Below, piece after piece: positions 12,103 to 27,200 of a stretch of 64,000 nt of DNA (position 1 is the stretch's first letter; every line of letters begins with the position of its first letter). The notes beneath the pieces were generated by a model. The model worked only from the letters and a program-made list of their open reading frames with translations, was not told where the DNA came from and did not search any database. A program made the translations under genes and the position numbers. Source of the stretch: Casuarius casuarius (taxonomy: Eukaryota > Chordata > Aves > Casuariiformes > Casuariidae); the NCBI GenBank assembly GCA_003342895.1, contig PTFA01000364.1:680185-744184 (forward strand), given 5' to 3'.

Positions 12103-12201
12103 TTAAGCTTCTGTGTCAACTTCCGGCTTATCTTCAACTCCATTCTGGTCATTTTTCATTTCTGCATCTTCAGGGTGGCTGGTTTGAAGAGTATCAGCTG
12201 A
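12103..12201 (-). CDS. FKBP4: FKBP4 coding exon 10 with stop codon
   Basis: Residues 418-449 and TAA. Acidic, disordered-looking tail, [19 protein letters not shown], ending VDTEA as I recall other FKBP52 proteins ending in -VETEA. Acceptor CTGTTTAG|TCA after a pyrimidine-rich tract. Confidence 0.93.
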   Translation of the reverse strand, partial: SADTLQTSHPEDAEMKNDQNGVEDKPEVDTEA

Positions 12202-15200
12202 CTAAACAGAGAGACAAAGAAATACTCCTTGTTATACAAAGTTGTTAAAATTTGCAAACAATACCACAAATCTTATATGGTGCCTGGTAGCCATTAGGCT
12301 ACCTAGTCTCCCAGCAAGACTGAATTAAGATATTAAGAACCTTAGCCAAGAGAAACCAAAAATTTCTTTGCATTTTTTTTATGCATCTAAGAAACCAGGA
12401 GCACTTTATAAAGAGGGCTGAGCAGTAATATTGATATTAGGTGGTTATGATTCTTAATATTGCTTGCACATGCTTCTGGCATGTATATTTGCCACAATGA
12501 TTTGTTAATGTGTTGTTCCACAAACTGAAATTCATTTAGAACATCTCTGTACAGAACTGCTTTTGTCCTGCTTCAACTTTAATACAGCTATTTTCCCCCT
12601 TCTCCCCTCCCTTAAGAGGGAAACACCTTTACAGCACACCTGCGCTTGGCAAGGTGCTTCTTCACAACCAAAGACTGGTTTCATAAAGAATGTAGAAGAG
12701 TGACTTCAACTCTATCATTGACACCTAACTAAGCTCTCAAAGGACAGCCAGAAGAAAACCCATCAAGAACTCTCATCTTCTCTGACGAGGCAGCTGTTCT
12801 AAAAACTCTCCTTGCTTGAAGATGAGCTTCTCCTTGAAGATGGGATTTCAGCTGTTACAAGGGAGTGGAAGGCAGAGAGCCATGGGGTGAGCCATCCCTG
12901 TTCTACAGTAGGACATTCCCTACTTTTTATGCATCCTGACCTTTTAATAATTTTAACACACAGTAAAGGGGGGGGGGGGGGGAAGTGTCTTGTGCTGCTC
13001 ATGTCTCAAAGGTACTGCAAGGAAATTGCTACTCTACCTGTCAGCACCCTGAACTGTCTGTCTTACAATGAGGTTAGATAAGCACCACACCAGAGCAAGT
13101 AAGGAGATGAGTGTGCACTGTTGGGGGGGGCAGCATGGGGTTGAGAGAGGAGCAGAATCATTAAACTGAATTATTACATCAGTTGCCTGCAACATGAAAC
13201 TACAGCCAAAGAACATCCAGGAATCAAAAGGTCAAACTGATTTTTCTTTCATCTTTAGAAGCATTTTGTGAAGCAGAACAGCAAAGTCTCCTCTCCACAG
13301 AAAATATATTAGCTAGGAATCTTGGGCTTAAGGTAGCGTAATAAACACCTTAACCTTTAAAAATTCATACTCCATGTACGTGAATATCTGAATTCAGGGA
13401 AAGGATTACTGATGCAAGACTGGCTGTCTTGAACTCCAGCAGACTATAAGATCTGTAGATTTCAGGAATTTCAGAACCATAATCCAAATTGCTTTCTTAG
13501 GAATCAGAAGACATTTGCTAAACAAACCCTCTTGTCCAAATCTGTTGAACTTCTCACCAGACAAGAAGAAAAACTGCTGGAGCTAGAGTAAGGTAGTAAG
13601 ATAACTGATAAACTTCCCCCCCCCCCCCCCCCAAAGAAAAAACCAACACAGACCTGGGGAATAAGTGTCCTTTGGTTACAGTTCCATACGCCATCTTCAT
13701 ATCAAACCACAAATTTGAAATAGCTCCCCCAAAACAGTGTAACCATATGCAGATCCCCAAGATCATCTGACTACTGAGAAGAATGAACCAAACTTATGCT
13801 ACCCCAAAGTACATGGGAAAATTGGAACAAGGATTGCTGTCTTCCCAGTATCTCCAACAGTATGCAATGCCTATGGACCTGCCTTTTGCAGAGAACAGGA
13901 CTCTGCCAACTGTTTTTTTTAGGGGCTGAGGTGTACATTTTAAAAAACATGAAGACAACCCTTCTGTACTTTTAAGTATAGTGGGTATAACTTATTTCAG
14001 CAATCAACTCTGCCTCTGAGTGAAAGCTGCCTCTGAGTGAAGGATCTTGCAGTGTTCCATACTGTGGGGGAAGCCAGATTCCCAGCAGTTTTACTACCTG
14101 GAAGAAACATGAATGGCAGAGCCTAATGGTTGCCGATTAAGAACTGCAAATTCACAAGTGAAGATCCCTAACAGTGAAATAAAAATACAATAACCAAATT
14201 AAAATGATCTTCCTGAGATAATTTTATTAAAGCCTTCAGTAAGTGGGGACTGCTGTGGATCTTAGGCTGCTTTAACCAGATACCTAACTACTCACGGATA
14301 ATGCCACTTTCCTTGCAGAATTGGTGGGGAGTGTCTGCCTTTATGGTTTTGTTTACACTCCTCTGTGAGAAGGAGAACCAGATCCACAGAACCACTGCTA
14401 TTCTTTAAAAACAAAAGACTCCAAAATAGAACACTCGGCCCACCAAATCATCCAGCTATGGGCAATTACCCCACACCTAGTATATGACTATTTTAACAGA
14501 GTAAATAGATGAAGAATGGGATACAACTCCCATTGTCTCTGGGCTAAAAATTAATTTCAGATACATCCCATTTTGAAGGATGGGAAAGGGGGGAAAAGGA
14601 GGAAAAGAGGTTTGTGAAACATTTCATGTAACCTACAGTCAATTGATGCAATCTGAGATGGCTGAATTCTGTCAGAGTGGTCTCATCCATCTGAGGACGG
14701 AGGGCTCCAGGACAGACTTACTGGCACAGCAAAGCACAGGCTAAGTGACAGGAAATTGACATACCAATACCTGAATCTAGGTGGGTTTTTTTGTTTGTTT
14801 GTTTGTTTTTTAAAGTATTCTCTATGCGTATACTGGCAAGGCAGGGGTAAAGATCTGTGGAAATAACCTCGTGACAGGCAATCTTCTACACTGCTCAATG
14901 TTACTGAGAAAATTGAGTAAAATGTAGATACCAGATTTCTCTTGGAAGTTACAGATTTACTCAGTCTGGGGCCATCAGATTTAAAGAAAGGAGATGAACT
15001 TTTTTTGGGATAAGAGATTCTCACAGGCAACACAGGATATATCAGCTACCAAGAAACATTCAATTATAATAATAGCAGTACTTGATTACAAGTTAATTGG
15101 ACTGATATTTACTAAGATTTCAGTGAAAACTTAGTAGGAAAACCATCCATACAGTAGAATAAAAAAAAAAAAAAAATCTTCTGATAGCCCAAAGAAATAG

Positions 15201-18200
15201 CTCAAGACTGTCACTTCAAAATAGATCTGCGATACTAATATGTGGTTGATGCTCTCCCTGTTATATTTGTCTCCATGAGAAGCAAGACAATTCTCAAGGT
15301 TTTGCTTGGGAGCATCAGTATGAGAGGCATAAAGTTGCAGCAGACAGACCACACAGACACCAGAACAGACATTAGAACAATCAGTTTAAGGAGAAAAGGT
15401 GCTTCTTTCAGTTCTTGAACGTTATCATGTTTGCATCTCATCACTTCAATTGCTCACGGATATTAACAGTGCTTTGCTAAAAGATTAGCTGAAATGAAGT
15501 AAAAGCATCCTGTGCAATGCAGTGCTAGGTACTGCTAGTTATCTTGTTCAAACAAGATGGCCTGAAAAATCAGGAGAGCACTGGTTACTCCCATTTTTCA
15601 GAGGCAGCTACTTCAGTGCTCTCCCATTGTGCTATTTATCTGTACTAAAAAGTAAGCTGAATACACTAAAAACCTCATAGTTCCTTGCCTAACACTTGAC
15701 ATCAAGCCTTGCAGTTTTCTGAAGTAGTGTCACTTACCTTAAAGTCTTTGTCTGCAAGCCTTTGGAACATGTTGGCATACATCTTTTTCTCTTTCTCATG
15801 CTGCTCCCGTATTTTTTGCTGACAAGTTATTAGTTGCACTTTGGCAGCTTTGTTACTTGGGTAAAGTTGTGTCACTTTCTGGAAATCATCCCGGGCTAAT
15901 TCAAAGTCATTAACAGCCAGGTGGGCTTCCCCACGTCGGAAGAGGCCTTTTTCATTGCTGCTATCCAGTTCGAGTGCCTGCATAAACAATTAATGCAGGA
16001 TTTTTTTTTTTTTAAATAAAATCCAGCCAGATCACCAGAGACTCCTAGAAACAGGACTTTGATTCTGAAGTACATCTCTCCTGGAATTCGGGGCTTACTA
16101 ATAGAGAGGGTTGAATACAGTAGGACTTTAGACAGAGAACCAGGAAATCAAGATGTTTAATCCGGGTCTATTACCGGCTCTTTGATCTTTGCCAACACCA
16201 CTATCTTTGCCTTGTCTCCCCATTTCTACTTTCTAAATGCTTAAATGTTCTCAGTTAATGTAGCAGCAAGTTATTAAAAGACACTCCAAGAATAATGATG
16301 AAAATATATTGTAAAATATATGTACATTGTTTATGTTACTACCAAAGTACCAGCTGGTAAGACAGGCTGAAAAGCATGAGGTCTGGTCTCCCTTAAATTG
16401 CTAAAGTGAGGGATAAGCTGCACAAGCAGACTGACAGAGTTTAAGAATACAAAAACTCTTACTACCTTGTTGCAGTTCTCCAAAGCCTGGGAGTATTCCT
16501 TCAGCTTGAGATGGCACATAGCTAGATTAAGGTGGGCAGCAAGCCTCAGGCTCTTGGCTTTTGTATCCTCCTCATCAGAAAGTCCTGATTCATGCTCCAG
16601 CCATGACACAATCTTCTTATACTGTAATGTTGCTCGTTTGTATTTCCCCTCCTGTAAACACAGCAGTTTAAATATCCACACAGCTCATGACAGTAACCTT
16701 TATCTGCCTCTTGCCACTTCTGCTTACCTTGAGCAATACCTCAGAGAAAACAATTTTAAGTAAACAAACTTCTACCATCAAACAATAAACAATATTTGTC
16801 AGCAATTCCTGCACAGGGCCAGAAACTCCTTAGGAATCATACTACCCACTAAAGCTGTGGGTATAGGCCAGCACTGATACTTTGCTCTGAGCTCCCATCT
16901 TACATTCAACTTGAAATACAAAGGGAAAAGAGGCATTCTCAAAACATCAGGACTACCACTGCACCAGGAAGATCATGGGAGTCTCCCAGAGAAAGCCTGT
17001 CATGAGCTGGTCAAATCTTTTAAAAGACAGCTTCTCCACACATCTGTACCCTAAATTAATGTTTCTCATTCACAGCACTATCTCATAGCAGCAACTTCAA
17101 ATACTGTAACTTTGCCAATACTCAATGTACGCCCCAAAGCTACCTCTAGGTACAGCATACAGCTTTGAGGGAAAAAAAAAGCTAACTGTAGAGCAGCTAA
17201 TACTTGGATAGTGCAACACAGGCTATCTGAGGATACCATGAACAGCACTCTGAAATGACACAAGATCATCATTACTGTAATTTACCTTGAAGTACTGAGT
17301 GCCTCTCTCCTTCACAATGCAGCTTTGTTCCAGCTTTTCTTCTGTGTTCATTTCCCAAGATTCTTTAGCCTAAACAAAAACAAACAGTTCAAGCCAAGGA
17401 TGCAACTTCGGGGGGAAATCCACGTGGCTATGCTGTTTCTCACTAACAGGTATGGTAAAGATAGGTTTAGCAAAGGAAGAGTTGTGAACTGCTACTGAAA
17501 AAAATGGGAACTGGGCTAGAGCAGAAGAGACACTGACCACAACAGACAGGGATCCAGTAAGAACAAGGGCAATTTCAGCCAAGTACTCTGTGTGTTGTCA
17601 CCACAACAGCAGCTTCCTTACTTCAGATCAGAGTTCGAAAATTCATCTTTCTTATTTAAGTTCTATCAACACCTCTTCCCCTACCTCCCAATCTGTTTGA
17701 GACTTCATTCCCACCTTTTCAAAGCTTTTGAGCTTCACTTCATACTGTAGCTCTGCATCTGGAGGGATGTGAAATTTCTCCTTCCCAGCACTTCCAAAAC
17801 CATAGCTGTAAGATAGAGGAAAAAAACTGCTCTAAAGCTGTCCAGACAGCCATGCTTGTGCATCAGAAGCTAAAGGCAAAGAAAACATGCAAGTCTGGGA
17901 TGTCTATACAGCATTATTACAAGGTTACAAAAATAGAAAAACAGTATTTATTTTAATATTCACTAGTATTAACACTATAAAGACTAAGGTCTTTTTTTTT
18001 TTTTTTGCTTCTCAATCTAGCAGCTAAGTAGTCTGAGCTTCAGACTTCCTGTACATCAAACTTTTGGGCCTGACCAAATCTTTAATATGGTATTAGATTA
18101 AGCTGAAAGGCTTTACAGAACACTTCTTCATTCTTGCCAGATGCATAGTATACACTCTTCAAATATCAAAAAGATCAGAAATAGCTCACTTGGGTTTGAG

Positions 18201-21200
18201 ATAGAACACAGATTCCTCCAGTTTCTCCATTTTCTGAATTGCCTTCTCCAGACCATGAGGAAGATCATAATTGTCACCTTCTCCAATCTCAAACCGTAAC
18301 TCCCGCCTGTCAAATATGCGATCTCCATATCGGCCTTCAAACTGGACTGGTAAAAAACAAAACAAGCCGGAGACAAATCAGAAGATATCTGTGTAGTGAG
18401 CAGCAGGTAGTACAGGCAATACAGGGAATGATAAATTCTCCATCTAAATAGTCTTTCCTTGAAAGTAGCTACCTAAGCAAGTATTAGCAACTGGAAGCAC
18501 ATACAGCCTCTGCTGCTAAAGCCAGTAACCCCCCGCCCCCTTTTTTTCCATTTAAGTTTTCTTTTTACTCCAACAACAAATGCCAGAACTACTTTCCTTC
18601 ATTTCTCAGAAAATGAAAATACGTTATTAGACTCATCTAGCTTTTTTGGTCAGGTGAGCACCTGAGCAGATTCAGAATCTCTGGAGAGCACAAGTTCAAT
18701 CCCTGCTGAAAAATTTAAACCTCTCCAGAAACAAGAGAGTGAAAGGCTACTCTAAACTGGCTCCTAAGTTACTAAGTAAGGGAAAGAAGCCAGGTGTTCG
18801 TCTCTCTCAAGACAAAGAGTTGTGGGTGGTAAAAAGGTTCTGCCCTCCCACGTGGTTAGCCCAGTTACTATTCATGTAACTGACTTACTCTCTACAAGCG
18901 CACCCTCATTGGGCTTGGAGTAGCCTTCCCCTTTCTTACGTATTCTTCGGATTATGCCACCATCTTCATCATCAGTGAGGTCCTCCCCCTTAAACTCAAA
19001 CAGCTCTATCTGTGGAGGAAAGAACACACTTACATTTATTTCCATCACATCAATTCAGGAACTCATGGAATTCATTCTCCAGAGATCTTTGAAACTATAA
19101 CTGTTTAGGTAGGTACTATCTTAGGCATGATGATCCAAGGTTCTGTAAGATATTAGATAGCTAAAGCTATGCAGCTACTGTGTTAAGTCGATACTAGATG
19201 GAAACAAGATGAAACATCTTAGATTACATTCAGACCTTTAGACACTGAGGATACTGGAGAACAAAGCCCTGAAAACTATAAATTAGAGATCTTTAATGGA
19301 AAGGACTGCGTGAGCCTAGCCTCTGAATAAAGCTTAAATGACCCACAATGCTTAAAGACTACTGTGGAGAAAATTGTCCATCTTTCTCCTACAGTCTGCT
19401 TTAAATAGCATTTTTGCTCATCTCTGCATGCAGAAGTAGGATTCTGCCCCCTCCCCAGGAAAATGCCTTTTGAACATATGAAAAATATACCAGAAAGCCA
19501 GAAAGGATTTGCTCACACCTGCCAATCTGAAGTGCTAATGCACTGATCATCAGCCTTCACACGCTGTAATGCTAGAGTCTACTATGAGCAGAATCAGTAG
19601 TGTGATGGTATCCAAGAGGCAAAAAAAAGTTTAAGTAATGCAAGGAGAAAAGGAGGAGGAAAAATAAAATACAAATGAGATACTTCCCTTAATGCTTCAT
19701 CATACCCTCCCATCTGCAGTCAAACTCAAATCGACTTCAAAGGGCTCAGAATTGAGCCCAAACTGATTTTTAATGCTTGTCCTGCAATATTAAAGCAAAT
19801 TCAAAAACATCATTTCTGCTCAGATTTCAGCTCTTCCCAACTCATTTCTTCAACCTCCTATTCTTATGCTAGAGGACAATAGTTTCGAAACTTCTGTGCC
19901 ATTCTTGCTTGCATATCTCAGTACAATTACTGTTCTCATTTTAAGCCTATTGTATTTTCCCCTCTAGTCTGACCTTTGTGTATTGTGGGATCACTTCACA
20001 AAAACATCATCTCCAAAACAAAGAAACCAAGATGACTAAAATTTAGTTGCTAACAAAGAAATGTAAATAAAGCATTTTACAATAAAAAAGAAGATCTGGC
20101 CCACCTTTACTGTTGCTGCAACAAATTGTTTAGAATTTCTAAGAGCTGATGTTAATGTAAAAGAGATGACTATCCGGCCTGAAGCTTCACGTGCTCTTTA
20201 AAGTCTCTAGTGCAAACCGTAGTTTGAAATGGGAGTACAGGACAAGATAGAAAAATGGTCCAGTCACAAAAGAGAAACCTGTTGTTACCGCTATGAAATT
20301 AAGAAAAAAAAAGTTTTGCTGTTGTATGTTTGAGTAAGACAATGGTAAAAAGAGCACAAGAGATCAAACCATTATAATCAGCATTGTTTAGACTAAGTAC
20401 ATTGTTTTAAAAAAAAGTTCAAGGTTACTGCTGTGGAGGTTCATGACAGTGGACTTACAGATATCTAGAACACAAAAGGAATTCAATATTCATCAGAACA
20501 AGTCCCACTTCGTATTTTGATGGATATCTAACTCAAATAATATTCAGACTTAGAAAAAAGACTGAAACGAGCTAAGTCACCTCAGGACAGCCCACTGATG
20601 ACAATGTGCTTTCTTTGTAAGGCAACTCGCATACAATTTTCTGTATCACGTGATGATGGCACTTGCACAGGAACCGTGCTTTGCTTTTACTCCTATGTTT
20701 CCTTTTTTATTATTTAAAAACAACTAAAGAAAGTGGAATCCCTTGTGCCTGAGTCTTACTAGTCAAAAATCACTCATATCTAAAACTCTGGAGAGACTTT
20801 CTGGATACAAGTGTCTTTCCAGTTCAGGACACAACTGGCACTGATTATTGGTTCATCTGCAGGGCATTTTATCAGGAAAGGCATAAATCTATCACACAAC
20901 TTCATTTCCATCTTTATCCCTTTCCCCTTCTACCTACCACATCTTCACAGGCATAGGGATGTAAAGGGTCATGAATGAAACACTAGTTTAAACTAAAAGG
21001 TAACTAAAAGACAGAAAGGTCAGGCTGGCATCATTAAAAAAGTCCTAGTAAGAACTAAAAAAAAATCCTGACATCCTATTCCCCTGCTCTAATACCCTAC
21101 AGAAAATGGTTCCTTCTTTTTAGAAGGTGACTTTGAAACACCTTTCCAGCCTCAAAACCATGGTATTAGTAGGCAAGTGCTAATACTTATTTTAGCTTAT

Positions 21201-24200
21201 ACATGTAAAATCTGCATTGACTGAATAGGCTCAGTAGGTAATTAACTGAAAAGGTAAAGTGTCCTTTAAGTGTTAGGACAGTAAATTCCATACTGACTTA
21301 AGCAAAGTTCTTATTTATGTAGGACGGTCTCCTTTCCACATTCATGCAAAGTTAATGCAGTACAGGGAGAGGGAGATGAGAAAAAGCTTCTGCTGACCAA
21401 AGTATCACTTAGCACCAGAACATTTACACTAGCAGGGAAAGTGCTTAGAATCAGTGGACAGGAAGCAGCAGGTTTGAAGTTAATGAGGGGGGAAGGAGAA
21501 AGTTTGGTCTCAAAAAATCAAGAAGTAATGTTTCTCATAAGCACTTCTGTATTACAAGTTACATTGTACATATGTTGTAATTTTATATTCTACATGAATA
21601 AGAAAATTAGAGATGTATAATAAAATTTAGATTTCATATCACATTATATAATTACTTGTTCCGAGTAATTATTTGTTCTTCTCATTTTGCACAAGTTAGC
21701 TATAAAGAAGGCTTTTCACCTCAACTGAAAGGCAACTCATGTTGGAATTTTCAGCCCACAAAGCTAAACAGGTGGTTTACTGAACTGTTAGCTCATAATG
21801 ATATAGAGTGGGCCAATTTAATCCAGGGCTGCATCAGATAAACTCAGTACTTCTCAGCAGTACTCAGAAGAAAAATCCCTTGCTGCAATTGCACTTCTGT
21901 TCATCAAAACTTAGGTATCATCTATTGTTGTAGGACAACCAAGTAGCATCCTGTGTGCTACTAAGCTGTTAGGAGTGCTTTATTATGCAGCCAGGCAGTC
22001 AAGGTAGAAAGTCTGAGCTTTGAGACAGCATGCAGGGACAGCACAGCAAGCGGGAGAACAAGAGCTGTTTTTAATCTCCCCTTTCAATCTGGTCCTGTTT
22101 TATACTTAGTATCGCTTACCTTGGTTTACAGCGCACAGAACTGTGCATTCCAGCCTGTGTGTAGCTCAATCAAATACAAATGAACTGTGACTATCTTTAG
22201 ATTTATAAGAAATCCTGTTTTTAAGATGAGGTTCACAAATCGTTCTTCAGTTAACTGCACAAATAATATTAAATTTTGCATACCTGAAATAAGCAAGTGC
22301 TCATCTCTTGGGGGCCTGGGATACTACCTTCTGGCAGTATTTTTTGAATCCTTCCACAAGAAATACACCTCTAATGCTATTACTCACAAATTCATGGAAA
22401 AATGAAATAAAAATACAAGTATCCAACATTGATTACTTTACCCTTAAGAGATGCTCATCATTTCCATTTAAACTGGCTTCCAATCCCTACTCCAAGAGCC
22501 GTTTCTACCTTCCTCAGTCTTTGGATAAAACAATCTCAGAGCAATCAAACAGAACTCAAGAACCTTCCCTCATGTGCCTAAAGTAAGCACCTTAAAAGTA
22601 TGAGTCCATTCCACTAGTTAAGTACTTAAAAACCACACTTTAGAAGTCCATCCTTCTCCTCTCGAGACCAATTAATTTTGAAGCATATCTTGGAAAATGG
22701 AATCATTTCAAAAATGAGAAAAATATATCCTCCCAGAACACTGTACAAGCTGTTTGTCAGGGCATGCTCCAGGAGAGCTTTGGTATTATCCTCCAACTAT
22801 GAGAAGTCAAACACAGGTCTCAGCATTCTGAGAAACTACTCTACTGAAGCAATATGCAAGAGACAACTGCTATTTCCACTCCCCTTGGCAGAGAAGGCAC
22901 CTGGCATGGTTCCCTGAAAAGTAACCTCCTCAGTAGAGGACAAAATTTAAGAAACACTTATCCTAACCAGCTCCATGCTTACTAAGATGCTAAGGTGACA
23001 CCTGGGGCTCAACTCTGAGGAGCTGAACTCTTCATGTGAATTGTAAAACTAGTGTTACCCAGACACCAAACTCAAGACTGCTGGATCTGTCACAGGGCCA
23101 AGTATGTTCAAATGAGCTTGTGACAGCAAGATTGATCAATGAAGCCTGGAGCCACAGAAAGACTTTGCTAATCACCATGCAACCTGAATCTGAACAACTG
23201 TTTTTATAGCATTTCAAGGATTCCTAAAACATTCTGGTCTTATACAAAACAGACTTCATACTTTCATGGCTGTTCAAATATACTATATGTTTTAGCAGTT
23301 TACACAGGGTAGTTACCTTTATTCTTGAGCAGCTCATAAAAGATTGTGTTAGTGTTACCAAACTCCCCCCCAAAACAAAACAAGAAATAAATGAAAAAAA
23401 TGCTAACCACCCCCCCCCCCATATATATGAAAAATATGACTGAGGACACTAATTGCTTTTTCTGTTGTTGAAATAAAGTTTAACATAAGTATGGTTATTT
23501 TCAGTCTTACAAAATGAAAACAGAATTAAAAATTGTTTTTTTTTTCCCCTGACTACTTCAAAACCTTAGCCTGAGAGTCTTCCACTGAAAGTTTTCAGCC
23601 AGCTGGTTAAAAATACAAAGCCTAGGGAATCTGCAGGCTTGTAAAGCACCCATAAAAACAGAAGCAAAACAAGCCTATGAGCAGACAGTTGTATTTACTC
23701 ATGCATTAGGTGAAATCACTATATACAACTCTAGTGAAAAATATTTAACAGCCTGCCTTTTTACACCTTTTTTCAACCTTCCTTTTCCTATAGTGAATCA
23801 TTTTGTAATTGCAAGATTAAACCTAAGAAAGGGAAACATTCAAATATTTTTAAAACTCCAGAATAAGGGAACCTGAGACCTTCCAAATCAGTAGTACATC
23901 TGTGTTTTGCACCCCCTTCCCTAGTGGATATTTTCTTTTTTTCTTGAAAACCTAACACTCCTGTTTAAAAGCACACTTAGACCTTCTGTGATGTAGGATC
24001 TACCTTAAAACAAGACATCATGCTGTCCAATACCAACTTGTATTGCCAGATTTTAGCATTGGCAGATTTACAACCACAAGGTGCAATGTCACTCCACACT
24101 ACTTTAACTTCATTAGAACTTGCACACCTATTAATGGCTGCTGTCACAGAAAATATGGGGAAGGACAAACCTTTGGCCTGACTCAGTACAGTTCTAATTG

Positions 24201-27200
24201 TTTGCTCCTCCAGCCTCTTGCTCCAAAAATACAAGATTGACTACCTGGGAGAACAGCCTAACATTCATATCCAGCTATTAACTGATGATCCTGAATTTTG
24301 AGACACAAGAATTATTCTGTACTGATTTTATTAAAAGAAACTGTTCAGCTACAATCTTTCTAAATAATGAAATAACAGGTTAACTATGTGTTGCATAGCA
24401 TATTACATCACACATTTTCTACAGTAAGACACTTTTGTTGTAACTGTTTTTGAAGTGTACAGTTTCAGTGACTGTCTCCCACTTACCTCAAAAATCAGTG
24501 TAGCATTGGGAGGTATCTTTGGGGGGCTCCCAGCAGAGCCATAGGCGTATTCTGGCTTACATGTAATCCGACAGATTTCTCCAACCTTCATAGTTGCCAC
24601 GGCAATGTCCCATGCTTTGATCACCTCACCTATGCAAGTCAGATTTCAATTGCGTGATTGTTAGGCACATAGGAAAGTCCTCATCAGCTGTGAAGCTTGG
24701 CATCATCACTTTTAGTATACAAAATTTAAGAATCTGCCAGACAGAGCAAAAGTACTGAAGGATTTGAGGGCACTCACTCTTGTTCGCATTTTAAATCCTA
24801 ATCAAATTATGGAGCTATCAGGGGATCCAAATCTGAAAATTCTTAGAATTTCTTCATTCTGAATACAGTGATTCTTTTCCACCCCCTACATTCTTGTCTA
24901 TAGAGAACAGAAGTCATTTGAACACAGACCGTATTTGAAGTGCCTGGCACAATCTCAAGTGCTAGAAAATAACAATAAACTTTTTGAAGAAGGTCTTAGG
25001 GTGAGAGATTGCCTGCTCATATTTTGAAAGCAATCCAAAACAACAGTCTTTTCTCTCTGTACTTTTATCAGTTGGCAAAGACTAGCAAGAGCAGTAACTA
25101 AAAGTTACATATACTTGTAACAGAAGGGGAAAGGAAAGGGGAAGACACATTCTTTGTAAAGCCAAAAATGAACAGAAGCTGGAACCTAAAGTAACAAAAT
25201 TCTCTCACTCAAGCTCTCCTACTTGCTGCTCCTTTCAACTCCATCAAGTAGCCCATGTATTAACCTTGTATTAATTGGTATCCTTCATATCACCCCATTT
25301 CAGTATACTACAGAATTTATCCCCCAAATAGAGAAAGCACCAGGTCGACACTTGTCAGGGGGAATCAGGAAACTGAATAGTAAGATTTGTCACACTAAGG
25401 ATGTTTGGCTTTTTGCATCCAGGAAATAAGGCTTTTGATAATGAAGGGGTATACTTTGATATTCAGATTTCGATTAACTTGAAAGTTTAAGGAAAGAGGG
25501 AGTAGACTGCCTCATTCTTCAGCTGCAGTTGACAGCTGCCCCAGTACGCTCTGTCCCAGTAATTGGTCACAATTAAGCATATTTAAATGAGACTTCTGCC
25601 AAAAAATGATCAATAAAATGCACATGCTGGCTATTTAACTAACGTTTATCATTACGTTTCAGAGTGAATTCCCATGAAGGTGAGTTTGCTTCCCTTGGAG
25701 TCATTTGTCTGAGGTCCTCTGAATTCTGCACAAACCTCATGAAGTGGCTATATATTTTTTCTGATTCAGAAAGTTCTCAAAGCAGTTCTGATTGGGCCAT
25801 TCTAAGAGAATAAACCTTACCTTTTAAGAACAAGTTAAAATAGCAACTTTAACATACAAAGGAGCCACACATGCAGGGAATCCTCATCTCAGTATCAAGA
25901 CTAATCAACATCAAACATTACCTTTCCCCAAGTCAAATGAAAACTTGTCTCTCCTGTCCAGACTGGAGTCAAACTTTGTGCCATCAAGAAGCCATCCTGT
26001 ATAATGGACAGTCACTTTATCACCTATCATTGGGGACTCTGTTCCACTGCCTTCTCTCTTGATAACCTGACAAAAAAAAACAGTAAGTGACACTAAAATG
26101 ATGAAAACTAAGTCTGCCAACTGGACCTTAATTCCATTTACTTAGGTGTACACATTATCATCTTCAATTGAAAAGAGATTTGCAGGTTAACTGGAAGTAC
26201 TTTACAGTTTAATAGTGTTGCAAATGCATGGACACTCAAGATAGCTCTGCTGTGATATGAGAACTTGAATAGCCACAGTTGGCACTAGCTTAGAGATCTC
26301 TGCATCTATAGTTAGCGATGTCACTTATCCTTCCTCAGCAAATTTTAGATGTTTGTGAAATGTAGATAAAGCCATAGGCAAGTTTTTTGCTTTATTTGCT
26401 TATGGTACTTTCCTCACCAACACTGTACCATTACCCCAATTTCCCATGTTCTACACAAAGCATTTTAACAAGGAAAATGCACCAGTTCCTTGTTAGAATA
26501 GATGCTGCATGCAAGGAATTTGAGATCCTTGAGGGTTACTCTATAGTTTAACAAAGGTAACAGTTTCACCCCAACACAGCTTAGTTCTAGCAGGTAACAG
26601 AGTAATATTCAGGAACTGTAATACTAATTTTGACACCCCACAACTGTAACATGGATTGTCAGCACCCCTGTTTTACATATAAAACTGCAAGGATTTGACA
26701 TTCTTTTCAAAAGGTGCTACAGGTTAGTGAAAAAGACCAGCATCAACTAAGTCTACGCTGTAGAAAAAAAAGCAAATTTATCCAGCCTCTCTGGTATTCA
26801 TTTAAAACATATATAAATATAGAAAAAAATGCCCATTTCTCTCATGCAACATGGACACGAGGCCTTGCCAGTAACAGGATTTATAAAGTTCAAGTTCTAG
26901 TTTTCTCCACTACTGACTGAAACCTTCTGGCTCCTAGCCGAAGCTTGGCATTACTTTAGCTAGGCAAAAGGGAATTAATGGAGGACCTTATTTGTTTACA
27001 TCTATGCATACCTGGAAAACATCACCATGTTGGTAAAAGATAGATGTTTATGCACATATACAAAAACAAGGGTGGGTGTATCCCCTCCCCTTAAAAAAAA
27101 GCATAGAGATATACCTCCATGCTTTTATACTGATCACATGTTTGCACTGAAGGAAGTGCCCCCTTGGGACCCTCACTCCCAAACTGCAACTTCCTGCAAC

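Larger units (their letters stand above)
15978..18888 (-). other. FKBP4: FKBP4 introns 4-8
   Basis: Short GT-AG introns at 15978-16465, 16652-17285, 17370-17714, 17806-18189 and 18347-18888. Only simple T runs (near 16002 and 17992) were noticed in them. Confidence 0.8.
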
